This document shows positions 16,945-26,589 of a stretch of 64,000 nt of DNA, in pieces. Origin of the DNA: Gimesia maris. Lineage in GTDB: Bacteria > Planctomycetota > Planctomycetia > Planctomycetales > Planctomycetaceae. Under the pieces are notes generated by a model that saw only the letters and a list, made by a program, of their open reading frames with translations, was not told the origin of the DNA and did not search any database. The translations under genes and the position numbers were made by a program. Numbering within the stretch: the stretch's first letter is position 1; each line of letters opens with the position of its first letter. The stretch is taken from NCBI RefSeq assembly GCF_008298035.1, contig NZ_CP042910.1, forward strand, positions 3,239,001 through 3,303,000, written 5' to 3'.

Positions 16945-18063
16945 GTGTCTCACTTTCATTTTGAACTGCTCCATACGGATACTAAAACCTCAGCCCGTGC
17001 GGGGCGGTGGCATACTCCCCACGGCATTGTAGATACTCCTGCTTTTATGCCTGTGGGGACACTGGCATCAGTTAAAGGGCTGCTGCCTGACCAGTTGAAG
17101 CAGGTGGGTACTCAGCAGGTGTTGGCGAATACCTATCATCTGGCCCTGCGTCCTGGTGCCGAGATCGTGGCCGAGATGGGCGGACTGCATAAATTCATGA
17201 ACTGGGATGGTCCCATACTGACTGACAGTGGTGGTTTTCAGGTATTCAGCCTGGCTCAACTGACAAAAATGGATGATCAGCAGGTTGCATTTCGCTCACA
17301 TATCGATGGAAGTCTGTTTGAGCTTTCTCCTGAGAAAGCGGTAAAAATCCAGGAGCAACTGGGGGCTGACTGCATTATGTGTCTGGATGAATGTCCGCCA
17401 CATGATGTGCCCATGGAAAAAATGCAGGATGCCGTTGATCGTACGACCAAATGGGCTGCCCGCTGTCGTGATGCACAGAAACGTGATGATCAGGCTCTCT
17501 TCGGGATTGTTCAGGGAGGAACCGATCAGAAAATGCGGGAACGCTCGGCAGAGGGTTTACTGCCTCTGGAGTTCCCCGGATATGCTGTCGGCGGGTTGAG
17601 TGTCGGTGAAAATCCTGAGGATATGTACACTACGCTCGATTTCACCACTCCCATGTTACCTGTTGAAAAGCCCCGATATCTGATGGGGGTCGGCCGCCCT
17701 TCCGACCTGATTGAGGCAATTATGAGAGGGGTCGACCTGTTCGATTGTGTGATGCCCACCCGAAATGGTAGAAACGGGATGGCCTTTACCAGCCAGGGAC
17801 GGGTCAATCTGCGAAATCAGAAGCATGTGAGAGACCCCAGTCCGCTGGACCCCGAGATTGATTCTCCCGGCTCCCGGGACTACAGCCGGGCTTATTTGAG
17901 GCATTTATTCATGTCTCGGGAGATGCTGGGGCCAATTTTGATCTCTCTGCATAATATTGCATTTTACCAGAAACTGCTCCGAGATTTGCGTCAGGCGATT
18001 CTCAATGATCAAGTTGAGGAGTTTCGGGCGGTTCACCTTGCCCGCTGGAACGCTTCTTTCTAA
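16945..18063 (+). CDS. tgt: tRNA-guanine transglycosylase lacking the zinc cysteines
   Basis: Exchanges guanine-34 for a queuosine precursor in tRNAs with GUN anticodons. The fold is well conserved: [11 protein letters not shown] with Asp94, and [13 protein letters not shown] with Asp267 as the likely nucleophile. The usual zinc motif E-C-D-C-Y-T-C-K-N-Y is replaced residue for residue by [10 protein letters not shown] (304-313), so all three cysteine ligands are gone. The fourth ligand, His336 in SLHN, is kept at the correct distance. There is no frameshift: the flanking segments read normally. The start is GTG with no clear ribosome site. It is followed by yajC and secDF, the standard bacterial order. 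Confidence 0.93.
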   Translation: MSHFHFELLHTDTKTSARAGRWHTPHGIVDTPAFMPVGTLASVKGLLPDQLKQVGTQQVLANTYHLALRPGAEIVAEMGGLHKFMNWDGPILTDSGGFQVFSLAQLTKMDDQQVAFRSHIDGSLFELSPEKAVKIQEQLGADCIMCLDECPPHDVPMEKMQDAVDRTTKWAARCRDAQKRDDQALFGIVQGGTDQKMRERSAEGLLPLEFPGYAVGGLSVGENPEDMYTTLDFTTPMLPVEKPRYLMGVGRPSDLIEAIMRGVDLFDCVMPTRNGRNGMAFTSQGRVNLRNQKHVRDPSPLDPEIDSPGSRDYSRAYLRHLFMSREMLGPILISLHNIAFYQKLLRDLRQAILNDQVEEFRAVHLARWNASF

Positions 18064-18078
18064 GATACAGCTTACTTC

Positions 18079-18105
18079 ATTTCAGGATAACTCCTGAAAT
18101 TGTTT
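18079..18105 (+). terminator. Hairpin after tgt
   Basis: ATTTCAGGA-TAAC-TCCTGAAAT has perfect 9-bp arms 15 bases after the tgt stop codon. Only a short, interrupted T-rich stretch (TGTTTAGG) follows, so it may be a weak terminator or an RNA-stabilising hairpin. Confidence 0.4.
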
Positions 18106-18254
18106 AGGTTTGGGCCAAATCATTCAAAGCGGAAACAGTTTTCTGACTGTGAAGTAACTGCAAAATGCAGTCCCCGGCAGGATGTAGGTTAATCCTAAGT
18201 ACAGTCAATCAGTTAATTTATGAAGTAATCCAGCATCCACTGGAAGAGAACTTA

Positions 18255-18608
18255 ATGAACAATCTACTTGCGACTCTCTATCTATTTGCACAAGACGCAC
18301 CAGTAAAAGAAGGGCCAGCTCCTTCTCCCATTCTGCAGTTTCTGCCTTTGATCGCCATCGTTATTTTTTTCTATTTCATCATGTTTCGTCCTCAGCAGAA
18401 GGAACGGGCAAAACGTGAAGCGGCTTTAGGTCAATTGAAGAAAAATGACCGGGTGGTGACGATCGGCGGAATCATTGGCACCATTGCCAACATCGCAGAG
18501 AATGAACAGGAAGTAACTTTGAAAATTGATGATAATGCAAAAATCAAAGTTCGTCGCAGTGCGATTCAGGGGCCCTATCAGGTTGAAACCAAAGAGACTA
18601 CCAGTTAG
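18255..18608 (+). CDS. yajC: Preprotein translocase accessory subunit YajC
   Basis: A small membrane partner of SecDF in the Sec holotranslocon. A single N-terminal helix (LQFLPLIAIVIFFYFIMF) is followed by RPQQKERAKREAAL and LKKNDRVVTIGGIIGTI, the YajC signature, then a short beta-rich domain ending IQGPYQ. The chosen ATG gives 117 residues, typical for YajC. An in-frame extension upstream to 18165 adds residues that do not fit the family. It sits between tgt and secDF. Confidence 0.93.
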   Translation: MNNLLATLYLFAQDAPVKEGPAPSPILQFLPLIAIVIFFYFIMFRPQQKERAKREAALGQLKKNDRVVTIGGIIGTIANIAENEQEVTLKIDDNAKIKVRRSAIQGPYQVETKETTS

Positions 18609-18719
18609 TTTCCAGAGTATAGAACAGACCGTCAGTATCTGACTCGAAGCAGTCAGCGTAATTCTTTAGCGCCGAATGAATCGGCCCGCATAAAACAGTA
18701 TCGTTTCAGGACTAATTGA

Positions 18720-21695
18720 ATGACAGGGATTGAATTTCACTCAGCAGGTCTTTTCGCTGCGGAAGTGACTGAAAAAGCGCCATCAAGTATCTCAGGCTGG
18801 AGTATCATAGCGATTATTCTTGCCGTGTTTGTAGTACCTTTCGTGTTGGGGGTGGTAATTGCCCGCGCACTTAAAATGAAGGACTATGGGAAGAAAATTG
18901 GTCTGGTCCTGTTCACAGCTGTGATCGCTGCGACTCCCTTTGTCTGGCAGGTGACTCACGGGCATGACTGGCGCGATGCCATTCGCCTGGGGATCGACCT
19001 TGCCGGCGGTTCGAACATGGTCTTTGAAGTAGATGAATCACAGAGTGAAAAAGAGCTCTCTAACGAAGTGATGGATCAGATGGTCGGTGCCATTGGGCGA
19101 CGTATCAATCCCTCAGGTACAGAAGAAGTCACTGTTCGCAAAGTCGGTCAGAATCGGATTGAAGTCATCGTTCCCGGTGCGGATTCAGAAGACGTCCAGC
19201 GAATCAAATCGTTGATTACCCGCCTGGGAAGCCTGGAATTTGCTATTGTTGCCAACCGGAGAGACCGCGATCATGCTGATGAAGTGGCGCGAGCGCTGGA
19301 GAATCCCGAGAAAAAAGACATTCGCGATAAAGAGGGACGTGTGGTTGCCAGCTGGCGTGAAGTCAAAGGCGATGACAAATACGAAGGCGTTGATCAGATC
19401 GTCGCCCGACCTGTGACTCGCGAAGACGGGACTCAGGGTGAGGAAGTTCTGATTCTGATTGAACCGAATGAAGATCGACGTGTCACCGGGAAATACCTGG
19501 TACGGGCCAGCCAGACCACTGACCAGAATGGTGGTCCTGCGGTTCGGTTCGTGTTTAATGCAAAAGGCGGAAGCCTGTTTGGAACGCTGACTTCTAAAAA
19601 CCGTCCCAGTAAAGATGGATTTGAACGGCATCTGGCTGTGCTGCTGGACGGCAAAGTTCAGTCCGCCCCCAGTATCCGGGATACGATCAGCACCGAAGGG
19701 ATCATCTCCGGTCGTTTCACTCAGAAAGAAGTGAATGAACTGTTGAATGTATTGAATGCCGGTGCTCTGGAAGTTCCTTTGAAGCCGGAACCTGTTTCTG
19801 AATTCTCTATCAGCCCGTTGCTGGGAAGTGATGTCCAGGAAAAAGGGAAACAGGCAATTCTGATTGCCGCTTGCGCCGTGATTATCTTCATGCTGATTTA
19901 TTATCGGTTTGCGGGGGTCGTGGCGAACATCTGTCTGACGCTGAACCTGCTGCTGGTGATGGGCTGCATGTCGTTTATTGATGCTACGTTTACCCTGCCC
20001 GGTTTAGCTGGTCTGGTACTGACGATCGGTATGGCGGTTGATGCGAATGTCTTGATATTCGAACGTATCAGGGAAGAAAAAGCCCGCGGCTCCAGCTTGA
20101 GAATGGCCATCAATAACGGTTTTTCCCGTGCTTTCACGACGATTGTTGACGCCAACCTGACCACACTGATTGTGGCTGTAGTGCTGTATATTATCGGGAC
20201 CGACCAGGTACGCGGCTTCGCAGTCACGTTATTCATCGGGATTGTGATGAGTATGTTCACGGCCCTGTATGTGGGCCGGTTGTTCTTCGATATCTTCGAA
20301 CGAAAACGCTGGATTACCGATCTGAAAATGATGAGTATTGTTGGTACAACGAACCTCGACTTCATCGGAAAGAAGATGATTGCCGCCTTTTTCTCTGGGG
20401 CATTGATTGTGATCGGTCTGATTGTGGTGGTGACGCGTGGCCAGGAAAACCTGGATATTGACTTCACCGGCGGGACCATGGTCACGTTCGAGTTCGAAGA
20501 CAAACAGGAAATTGACGATGTACGAGGACTGTTGCAGGGGCCATTTGGCAACAGCCTGACAATTGAGCAATTGCAACTTTCAAACGATCCCGCTTCTGAA
20601 GGACGTTTCTTCCGTCTGCGAACAACTTTAAATGACGCGGATGCAGGTGATACTAAGACCACGGCAACTAATACGATTCGTGGGAAACTGAATGAAGCCT
20701 TCGGTGACGCAGCTCATAAGTTGCGTAAGGTGACCATGGAGTATGGTGACGTCAAAAAGCTGACCGGCAGCGAGGACTCACCGGGTGGTACTGAGGTCTC
20801 ATTGACTTTCAGTGGCGAAGTGAAAACGTCTACCGTTGATAACTACCTGAAAGAAGCAATTGCAGGTATCACCAATGCTGATGGCTCAGATAAATATGAT
20901 CGAATTCCTGAATTTCAACTGCAGGGTGTAGCAGACAGCAAGGAAGAGGAAGCGGATAAGCGGTTCAAGAAAATGACCATGCAGGCCGGGCCAGATCTGC
21001 TGGAGGACGATTTGAAAACCGCGCTTGCTGCGATGCAGGATGTGATGGCGACAACTGCCATTCTGGATGAAGTGAACAGTTTTGACAGCTCAGTGGCCAG
21101 TGAGATGCAGGAATCTGCTTTACTGGCGATGCTGATCAGTCTGATTGCGATTGTGGCTTATATCTGGTTCCGTTTCCAGCGAATTACCTTCGGTCTGGCT
21201 GCAGTCGCTGCCCTGGTACATGACGTGCTGGTTGTGCTGGGAATGGTTGCATTGGGTGCTTATCTCAGCGACACGGCCCTGGGGCCGATCCTGGGATTGA
21301 ATGACTTCAAAATCAACCTGCCTATGATTGCTGCGTTTCTGACGATCGTCGGTTATTCATTGAACGATACCATTGTGGTCTTCGACCGGATACGTGAAGT
21401 ACGAGGCAAGAATCCCGCATTGACGACCAGCATGGTCAATGACAGTTTGAACCAGACCCTGTCCCGTACCTTGTTGACGTCAATTACCACTTTGATCGTG
21501 GTTCTGATCCTCTATGCCATCGGTGGTGAGGGTATCCATGGGTTTGCTTACTGTCTGGTACTGGGTGTGATTGTCGGTACTTACAGTTCGATCTTTATTG
21601 CCAGCCCGGTTCTGATCTGGTTGATGAATCGACCTGGTAGTGCCACTGCCCGGGCAACCGAGCAGAGTCAGAAGCGAGCCAGTGTGAGCAACTGA
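18720..21695 (+). CDS. secDF: Fused SecDF protein-export membrane protein
   Basis: SecD and SecF are joined in one 991-residue chain. They use the proton gradient to help pull exported proteins out of SecYEG. The SecD half (~1-545) has a first helix, the DLAGGSNMVFEV segment, a large periplasmic P1 region, and a C-terminal five-helix bundle with GLAGLVLTIGMAVDANVLIFERIREE. The SecF half (~560-985) has DIDFTGGTMVTFEF, a P4-like region and a second bundle containing TIVGYSLNDTIVVFDRIRE. The SecF periplasmic region carries a long charged insertion (about residues 670-790). A hydrophobic helix precedes the usual SecD start, so the chain has extra N-terminal helices. Confidence 0.95.
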   Translation: MTGIEFHSAGLFAAEVTEKAPSSISGWSIIAIILAVFVVPFVLGVVIARALKMKDYGKKIGLVLFTAVIAATPFVWQVTHGHDWRDAIRLGIDLAGGSNMVFEVDESQSEKELSNEVMDQMVGAIGRRINPSGTEEVTVRKVGQNRIEVIVPGADSEDVQRIKSLITRLGSLEFAIVANRRDRDHADEVARALENPEKKDIRDKEGRVVASWREVKGDDKYEGVDQIVARPVTREDGTQGEEVLILIEPNEDRRVTGKYLVRASQTTDQNGGPAVRFVFNAKGGSLFGTLTSKNRPSKDGFERHLAVLLDGKVQSAPSIRDTISTEGIISGRFTQKEVNELLNVLNAGALEVPLKPEPVSEFSISPLLGSDVQEKGKQAILIAACAVIIFMLIYYRFAGVVANICLTLNLLLVMGCMSFIDATFTLPGLAGLVLTIGMAVDANVLIFERIREEKARGSSLRMAINNGFSRAFTTIVDANLTTLIVAVVLYIIGTDQVRGFAVTLFIGIVMSMFTALYVGRLFFDIFERKRWITDLKMMSIVGTTNLDFIGKKMIAAFFSGALIVIGLIVVVTRGQENLDIDFTGGTMVTFEFEDKQEIDDVRGLLQGPFGNSLTIEQLQLSNDPASEGRFFRLRTTLNDADAGDTKTTATNTIRGKLNEAFGDAAHKLRKVTMEYGDVKKLTGSEDSPGGTEVSLTFSGEVKTSTVDNYLKEAIAGITNADGSDKYDRIPEFQLQGVADSKEEEADKRFKKMTMQAGPDLLEDDLKTALAAMQDVMATTAILDEVNSFDSSVASEMQESALLAMLISLIAIVAYIWFRFQRITFGLAAVAALVHDVLVVLGMVALGAYLSDTALGPILGLNDFKINLPMIAAFLTIVGYSLNDTIVVFDRIREVRGKNPALTTSMVNDSLNQTLSRTLLTSITTLIVVLILYAIGGEGIHGFAYCLVLGVIVGTYSSIFIASPVLIWLMNRPGSATARATEQSQKRASVSN

Positions 21696-21715
21696 CAGAA
21701 AGCTGCGACAAGCAT

Positions 21716-21753
21716 AAAAAAAGGTCTCACCTGATTCAGGTGAGACCTTTTTT
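21716..21753. terminator. Bidirectional terminator
   Basis: GGTCTCACCTGA / TCAGGTGAGACC with a one-base loop, flanked by seven As and six Ts. It is placed between the convergent secDF and pyrC genes and serves both strands. Confidence 0.92.
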
Positions 21754-21803
21754 GGTAGTTTAGATTCAGTATTCAGAACCGATAGCGTTGAGTATCTGTT
21801 TTT

Positions 21804-23030
21804 TCAGCGAACCTGTTTGCCTTCAATAAAGACAGCTTCAACCGAGCCTGGGAAGGTAATCCCTTCAAAGGGGGACCAGCCACATTTGGTCTGGATGTCT
21901 TCGCGTTTGATTGTTACTGGTCGCTTGAGATTGAGCACTGTCAAGCTGGCGGTATATCCTGCTTCAATCCGGCCAAATTTCTTCGGTGAAACATATGGGT
22001 TCACAAAGTGGCCCGGGTTTTCCGAACAGAATTGTGCTGCCTGTTCGGGCGTGAATTTCTGATCCAGAATCAACCACGTTACGAATGCGCCATAGGTATC
22101 GAGATGCGGTTGTCCGGAGATCCCCTGCTCGTTTTCCTCCAGGGTATGGGGAGCATGATCCGTGGCAAGGTAATCCAAAGTTCCATCGCGTAAGGCAGCC
22201 AGCATCGCTTTACGATCAGAGATGGTCCGTAGTGGCGGATTCATCTGCATTTTTCCTCGATTCTCATCAGTCAGGTCAGACTGATCAAAATAGAGGTGGT
22301 GAGGAGTTACTTCGCAGGTGACTTGGACTCCACGATTGCGGGCCTCGCGAATCAGTGGCAGCCCTTCCCCGACAGAATAGTGACAGAGTTTGCCTCGAAG
22401 ATCATATTTCTCGATCATCTGCAATGCAAATCGCGTAGCAGAAATTTCGCATTCAGCGGGACGGCGTTCTTCGTGTGTAGCGGCGTTGGCGTGCTCATCC
22501 AACAGAATCGGATCTTCACAGTGAAAGCTGACATTACAACCCCGGTAATGTGACAGCGTTTCATCCAACTGTTCCAGTGTTCTGAAAAACAGATCACCGA
22601 CGCTGGGACCCATGTAAGCTTTATATGGTACTGCAAATGAAAGCGGTCTGGTTCCGGGGCCGATCCCCGCATAGAGAGTAAAATGGATCGCCGGATTTCG
22701 CTGTGCCAGGTGTTTGACTTTGTCGTTGTAGCTTTCGTCGGTGATGGGAGGCACCGGGTTATTAGGCATATCAGCGACGTGCACCACTCCCCCATTAATA
22801 GCAGCGGCAGCGGCAGTGCAGAAATCTTCTTTGTAGATTTGTGACTCGCCGACATCGTCACGGGCATGAATGTGAATGTCACCCATGCCGGCAAAGATCA
22901 GGCAGTCATCAGAAAATGTGAGATCTGCATCACCCAGATTCGAGCCGACCTCGACTATCTGATTTCCCTTGAGGCGGATCTGGCTGTGAAAAGTTCCTGA
23001 AGAACTGACGAGAGTTCCTTGTATGATCAT
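21804..23030 (-). CDS. pyrC: Dihydroorotase
   Basis: Closes carbamoyl-aspartate to dihydroorotate in pyrimidine synthesis. The metal-binding HxH motif is in MGDIHIHARDD. Later ligands are in YSVGEGLP, TCEVTPHHLYFD and LATDHAPH, with the expected catalytic Asp in the last. Length is 408 aa, in the range of the class I enzymes. The N-terminal ~45 residues form the small beta domain typical of amidohydrolases. Other amidohydrolases such as allantoinase share this plan, but the TPHHLYF and DHAPH motifs favour dihydroorotase. No other pyr gene is nearby. Confidence 0.85.
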   Translation of the reverse strand: MIIQGTLVSSSGTFHSQIRLKGNQIVEVGSNLGDADLTFSDDCLIFAGMGDIHIHARDDVGESQIYKEDFCTAAAAAINGGVVHVADMPNNPVPPITDESYNDKVKHLAQRNPAIHFTLYAGIGPGTRPLSFAVPYKAYMGPSVGDLFFRTLEQLDETLSHYRGCNVSFHCEDPILLDEHANAATHEERRPAECEISATRFALQMIEKYDLRGKLCHYSVGEGLPLIREARNRGVQVTCEVTPHHLYFDQSDLTDENRGKMQMNPPLRTISDRKAMLAALRDGTLDYLATDHAPHTLEENEQGISGQPHLDTYGAFVTWLILDQKFTPEQAAQFCSENPGHFVNPYVSPKKFGRIEAGYTASLTVLNLKRPVTIKREDIQTKCGWSPFEGITFPGSVEAVFIEGKQVR

Positions 23031-23090
23031 CGGAGTGAAGTCATTCCGTTTCTGCGGTGTGTTGTCTCAATAGCAGGAATGCGATCTGGC

Positions 23091-23414
23091 TTACCAGCCG
23101 ACTGACATATTGGTTTCAATAGCCAGTTGTGCTTCGTGGAGATCGGCACCGGTGTCACGCATGTAAAGACGAATAGCGTGAACTTTGTCGCCGGAAGCGC
23201 GGAACAGGCATTCGCGTGCCATGTCGCAGGGTTCTGTGTGCCCTTCAATTCCGAGCAGGCGTTTTGAAATCACCCACATGTCGCGAGGACGACGAGTGAC
23301 TCTTAAGATCTCATCTTCAGGATAATTTTCCTGAGCAGCATTTTCCGCTTCCTCTTGAGTATTCGCCCAACCCACCATGATATGTGCGTTTGTTTCAATC
23401 TCATAAAGAGCCAT
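23091..23414 (-). CDS. Conserved-looking small protein, unknown
   Basis: 107 residues with no signal peptide or membrane helix. The first half reads MALYEIETNAHIMVGWA and EEAENAAQENYPEDEILRVTRRPRDMWVISKR, an alpha/beta pattern. The second half has EPCDMARECLFRASGDKVHAIRLYMRDTG and ends ETNMSVGW. Two cysteines (PCDMAREC) could bind metal. I do not recognise the family. The gene lies 60 bases upstream of pyrC on the same strand and could be co-transcribed with it. Confidence 0.7.
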   Translation of the reverse strand: MALYEIETNAHIMVGWANTQEEAENAAQENYPEDEILRVTRRPRDMWVISKRLLGIEGHTEPCDMARECLFRASGDKVHAIRLYMRDTGADLHEAQLAIETNMSVGW

Positions 23415-23782
23415 AATTCAACTCCAGTCTGAAGAATGGAAAAGTGATAATCTGACGAACGACGTCGAACAACAGGACTCTTTCGAAATAGTCGTGACAG
23501 TTCATACATAAACTCAGGAGTCTGAAATCGAAAATTTCCGTGACCCTCATTATAGCCAAGCGGGATTCCCGGGGAGAGTGTCTTCCCGAAAATGTTTCAA
23601 GAAAAACAAAAATCCCGTATTACGACGAAAACTCACTTAACATGAAATCCAGCCGCTCTTTAAAGAGGATCAGAGTGTATGCATTGAACGGGATTACAGA
23701 GATCTGTCAGGATTGAAGGAACGTCGGGACTGCTGGCACATACCTTGATCCGGCTCATCTGAAGCGATGTGGATCATCAGCT
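23415..23782. other. Intergenic region between tsaB and the 107-residue protein gene
   Basis: No gene is visible. On the minus strand a perfect TATAAT (bases 23549-23554) lies about 135 bases ahead of the small-protein gene, but no good -35 box is at the right distance. Nothing else stands out. Confidence 0.4.
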
Positions 23783-24505
23783 TTATTGTTGTGCGTCCCA
23801 TTTTTCTTCTGCTGCGCTTTTTCTGAGATAAAAGGGAGTCAGGTCCCAGACTTCATTTCGGGGGGGCTGGTTTTCCTGCATTATTCTTGCTGTGATTTCT
23901 GCAATTTCAGCCGCTTGCGGTATGTGAAATTCCGGTTGCAGCAGGCGTGGATCAGACTGAAGGTTCTCCGGAAGTAGAGTAATTCCCGGCCCCGAAACGG
24001 TATCGCCGGGTTGTAGAAAGTTACTAAATTCTTCGATACTTCTCAGTCCGATATCAGTGACCTGCTGCCAATGCCGTTCTGAGGTTTTCAGATATTTCCC
24101 GACAAACAGATCTCCCCGCTGCGCATTGGAGATGACCCAGGTTTCCTTGATTTGAGGGGGGCTTTTCAAAGCAATCGCTTCGAAAGTATCAATTCCGACG
24201 ACAGTACAGCCAGTCACATATCCGAATGTTTTTGCGAACGTGATACCGATTCTTAATCCGGTGAAACTGCCAGGGCCGCGACTGACTCCCACGGCTGTAA
24301 TCTGTCGGGCAGTCATTTCGAGACGTTCAAGGATATTTTTGACTTCTGCAACCAGGGTTTGGGCGTGTTTCCTGCCCTGTTGAGAAAGCTCAACCTGGGT
24401 GATTTTTTGACCGGGGCGATAGACTGCCACGGATCCGGAGTGCCCCGATGTCTCAATACCTAAATAAAACTCAGAATTTTCCACGCGGACACAAACAAAA
24501 TACAT
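23783..24505 (-). CDS. tsaB: tRNA threonylcarbamoyladenosine synthesis protein TsaB
   Basis: A structural partner of TsaD in making t6A37 in tRNAs that read ANN codons. An ASKHA-type fold opens with FYLGIETSGHSGSVAV. The family motif HAQTLVAEVKNIL is followed by GVSRGPGSFTGLRIGITFAKTFGY, which is diagnostic for TsaB. Length (240 aa) is normal. The first seven residues before ENSEFYLGIE look dispensable; a GTG a few codons downstream is an alternative start. The partner genes tsaD, tsaC and tsaE are not in the window. Confidence 0.92.
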   Translation of the reverse strand: MYFVCVRVENSEFYLGIETSGHSGSVAVYRPGQKITQVELSQQGRKHAQTLVAEVKNILERLEMTARQITAVGVSRGPGSFTGLRIGITFAKTFGYVTGCTVVGIDTFEAIALKSPPQIKETWVISNAQRGDLFVGKYLKTSERHWQQVTDIGLRSIEEFSNFLQPGDTVSGPGITLLPENLQSDPRLLQPEFHIPQAAEIAEITARIMQENQPPRNEVWDLTPFYLRKSAAEEKWDAQQ

Positions 24506-24712
24506 CGAAAAAAGGGGGCAAATTCGTTACAACCGAGTATCAGAGTATGACAAACTCGTGAAATGCTTCCAAGTCATGCGGGCAGAATTAATCCGCGACC
24601 GCAGCAGAAGCAGGTAGAAATCAGAAGCCCGCCGCATTATGAGTAGCCAGAAGTCTCTACCTGGTTGCCGACGAACAGATTTTTTTCCATAATCAGACTG
24701 TAAAAATCGAAA

Positions 24713-26581
24713 ATGGTTTATTTTAAGAAATTGGGTGCGCTGCTTACTTCTTTTGATCTGAAGACCAGTGGCAAATGGTTTGTACTTTCCTGCCTGATTG
24801 GAATCGTGGCCGGTCTGGGAGGAATTGTCTTTGATGTATTGATCCAGGTTGTTCAGCATAACACGCTTGTTGCCATCGCTGGATTTGACCACCCGCAGAC
24901 CGTGGGGGAGCATTCGATCTATGAAGATGAAGAAGCCCGGAAAGCATTTTCTCCCTGGTGGATGCTGGCAGTGATAACAGCAGGTGGTCTGGTTTCAGGG
25001 ATTATCGTTTATAATATTGCTCCGGAGGCAGAAGGACACGGAACAGACGCCGCGATTGATGCTTTTCATAACAAGCGGGGGCTGATTTTGCCTCGTGTTC
25101 CGATCGTCAAGACGATCGCCTCTGCATTGACACTGGGAACAGGTGGTTCTGCGGGGCGCGAGGGGCCGATTGCCCAGATTGGTGCCGGTTTTGGGTCGTG
25201 GGTGGCGACAGTCTTGAAACTGTCTGCGCGAGATCGTCGTATTATGCTGGCAGCGGGTGTCGGCGCCGGAATCGGTGCGATCTTTCGTGCGCCCCTGGCA
25301 GGTGCCTTGTTTGCTGCGGAAATCATGTACAGCAATGCTGATTTTGAATCAGATGTGATTGTGCCGGCTGCGATGTCATCAATCATTGCTTATTCCGTCT
25401 ATTGTATGTCTCTCCCACAGGAACTGCAGTTTATGCCTTTGTTCGGTGATGGTCTGCATCATACAGTCGATTCCCACTTCGAGTTGATTCCCTATACTAT
25501 TCTGTCGGTCATCCTGAGTCTGGCTGCCATGTTTTACGTAAAGACATTTTATGGGACCAACCGGTTCTTCAAATCGATTCCGATCAAACCAATGTTCAAG
25601 CCGGCGATCGGTGCCTTTTTGACCGGTATCGTCGGGATCGGCATGTATTATCTGTTTAATAAAGATCTGCAGGCATTGACTGTAATGTCGACAGGCTATG
25701 GGATATTGCAGGACGCATTAACTTCTGCGGCCCAGATCAGCATTCCGCTGTTGCTGACGGTTGCCGTTGTCAAAGTATTTACGACTTCACTGACGATCGG
25801 ATCGGGAGGTTCAGGTGGGGTATTTGGTCCTTCGATGGTGATTGGTGGCTGCGTCGGAACAGCAACCGGTCGAATACTGCAGGATTTGTGGCCTGAAATG
25901 GTAACGCAACCGGAGGCTTATGGTCTGGTCGGTATGGCCGGTTTTTTTGCCGGAGCTGCGCATGCTCCCATTTCAACGATCATCATGGTTTCAGAAATTA
26001 CAGGAAACTATTCACTGCTGTTACCTACCATGCTGTCCTCCACGCTCTGCTTTGTGCTTTGTCAGAAAGTTCATCTCTATCAGAAACAGTATCCCAGTCG
26101 ACTCGATTCGCCGGCACATCGGGGTGATTTCCTGATTGATGTTCTTGAAGGGAGCCGTGTGTCAGATGTATTCGATCCAGGCAGAAAGATTCAATTGATT
26201 CATCAGTCGAAAACGCTTGATGAAATCGTGCACTCTCTGGCAGGAACCCAGCAGCATTATTTCCCTGTCGTGGATAATGAGGGGCGCATAATTGGTATCT
26301 TTTCCGAAGATGATGTTCGAGCTTATCTGTATGACGAGACCATCTGGAAGCTGGCGTTAGCACGAGATATCATGCAGTCCAACTTTGTAAAAGTCAGGCC
26401 GGATGATGATTTGAATACAGTGATGCAGCGATTTACCGCGATTAACGTGGAAGCCTTGCCCGTGGTTGATCAGGAAGACTCCGGTATCCTGCTGGGAATG
26501 CTGAATCGTAAAGAGACGATCGGTTATTACAATCAGCAGCTCATGAAGCATAAACGCGCGGGGGAAGAGAGCGAGGGTTAA
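24713..26581 (+). CDS. ClC-family chloride channel or transporter with CBS pair
   Basis: Moves chloride across the membrane, either as a channel or in exchange for protons. About ten hydrophobic segments fill residues ~20-440. ClC selectivity motifs: GSAGREGPIAQIGAGFG carries the gating Glu, and GSGGSGGVFGPSMVIGG matches GGxFxP. The GSGIP loop is changed to GHGTD. At the place of the internal proton-path Glu of the E. coli exchanger (EE in FIIEEM) this protein reads FAAEIM, so that residue is Ile. Two CBS domains follow (~465-610), which usually sense adenine nucleotides. No operon partner; the neighbouring helicase is convergent. Confidence 0.9.
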   Translation: MVYFKKLGALLTSFDLKTSGKWFVLSCLIGIVAGLGGIVFDVLIQVVQHNTLVAIAGFDHPQTVGEHSIYEDEEARKAFSPWWMLAVITAGGLVSGIIVYNIAPEAEGHGTDAAIDAFHNKRGLILPRVPIVKTIASALTLGTGGSAGREGPIAQIGAGFGSWVATVLKLSARDRRIMLAAGVGAGIGAIFRAPLAGALFAAEIMYSNADFESDVIVPAAMSSIIAYSVYCMSLPQELQFMPLFGDGLHHTVDSHFELIPYTILSVILSLAAMFYVKTFYGTNRFFKSIPIKPMFKPAIGAFLTGIVGIGMYYLFNKDLQALTVMSTGYGILQDALTSAAQISIPLLLTVAVVKVFTTSLTIGSGGSGGVFGPSMVIGGCVGTATGRILQDLWPEMVTQPEAYGLVGMAGFFAGAAHAPISTIIMVSEITGNYSLLLPTMLSSTLCFVLCQKVHLYQKQYPSRLDSPAHRGDFLIDVLEGSRVSDVFDPGRKIQLIHQSKTLDEIVHSLAGTQQHYFPVVDNEGRIIGIFSEDDVRAYLYDETIWKLALARDIMQSNFVKVRPDDDLNTVMQRFTAINVEALPVVDQEDSGILLGMLNRKETIGYYNQQLMKHKRAGEESEG

Positions 26582-26589
26582 AGCCTGAG

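Noticed and set aside
18165-18254. Upstream extension of YajC
   Set aside because: YajC normally begins just before its membrane helix, as it does from 18255.
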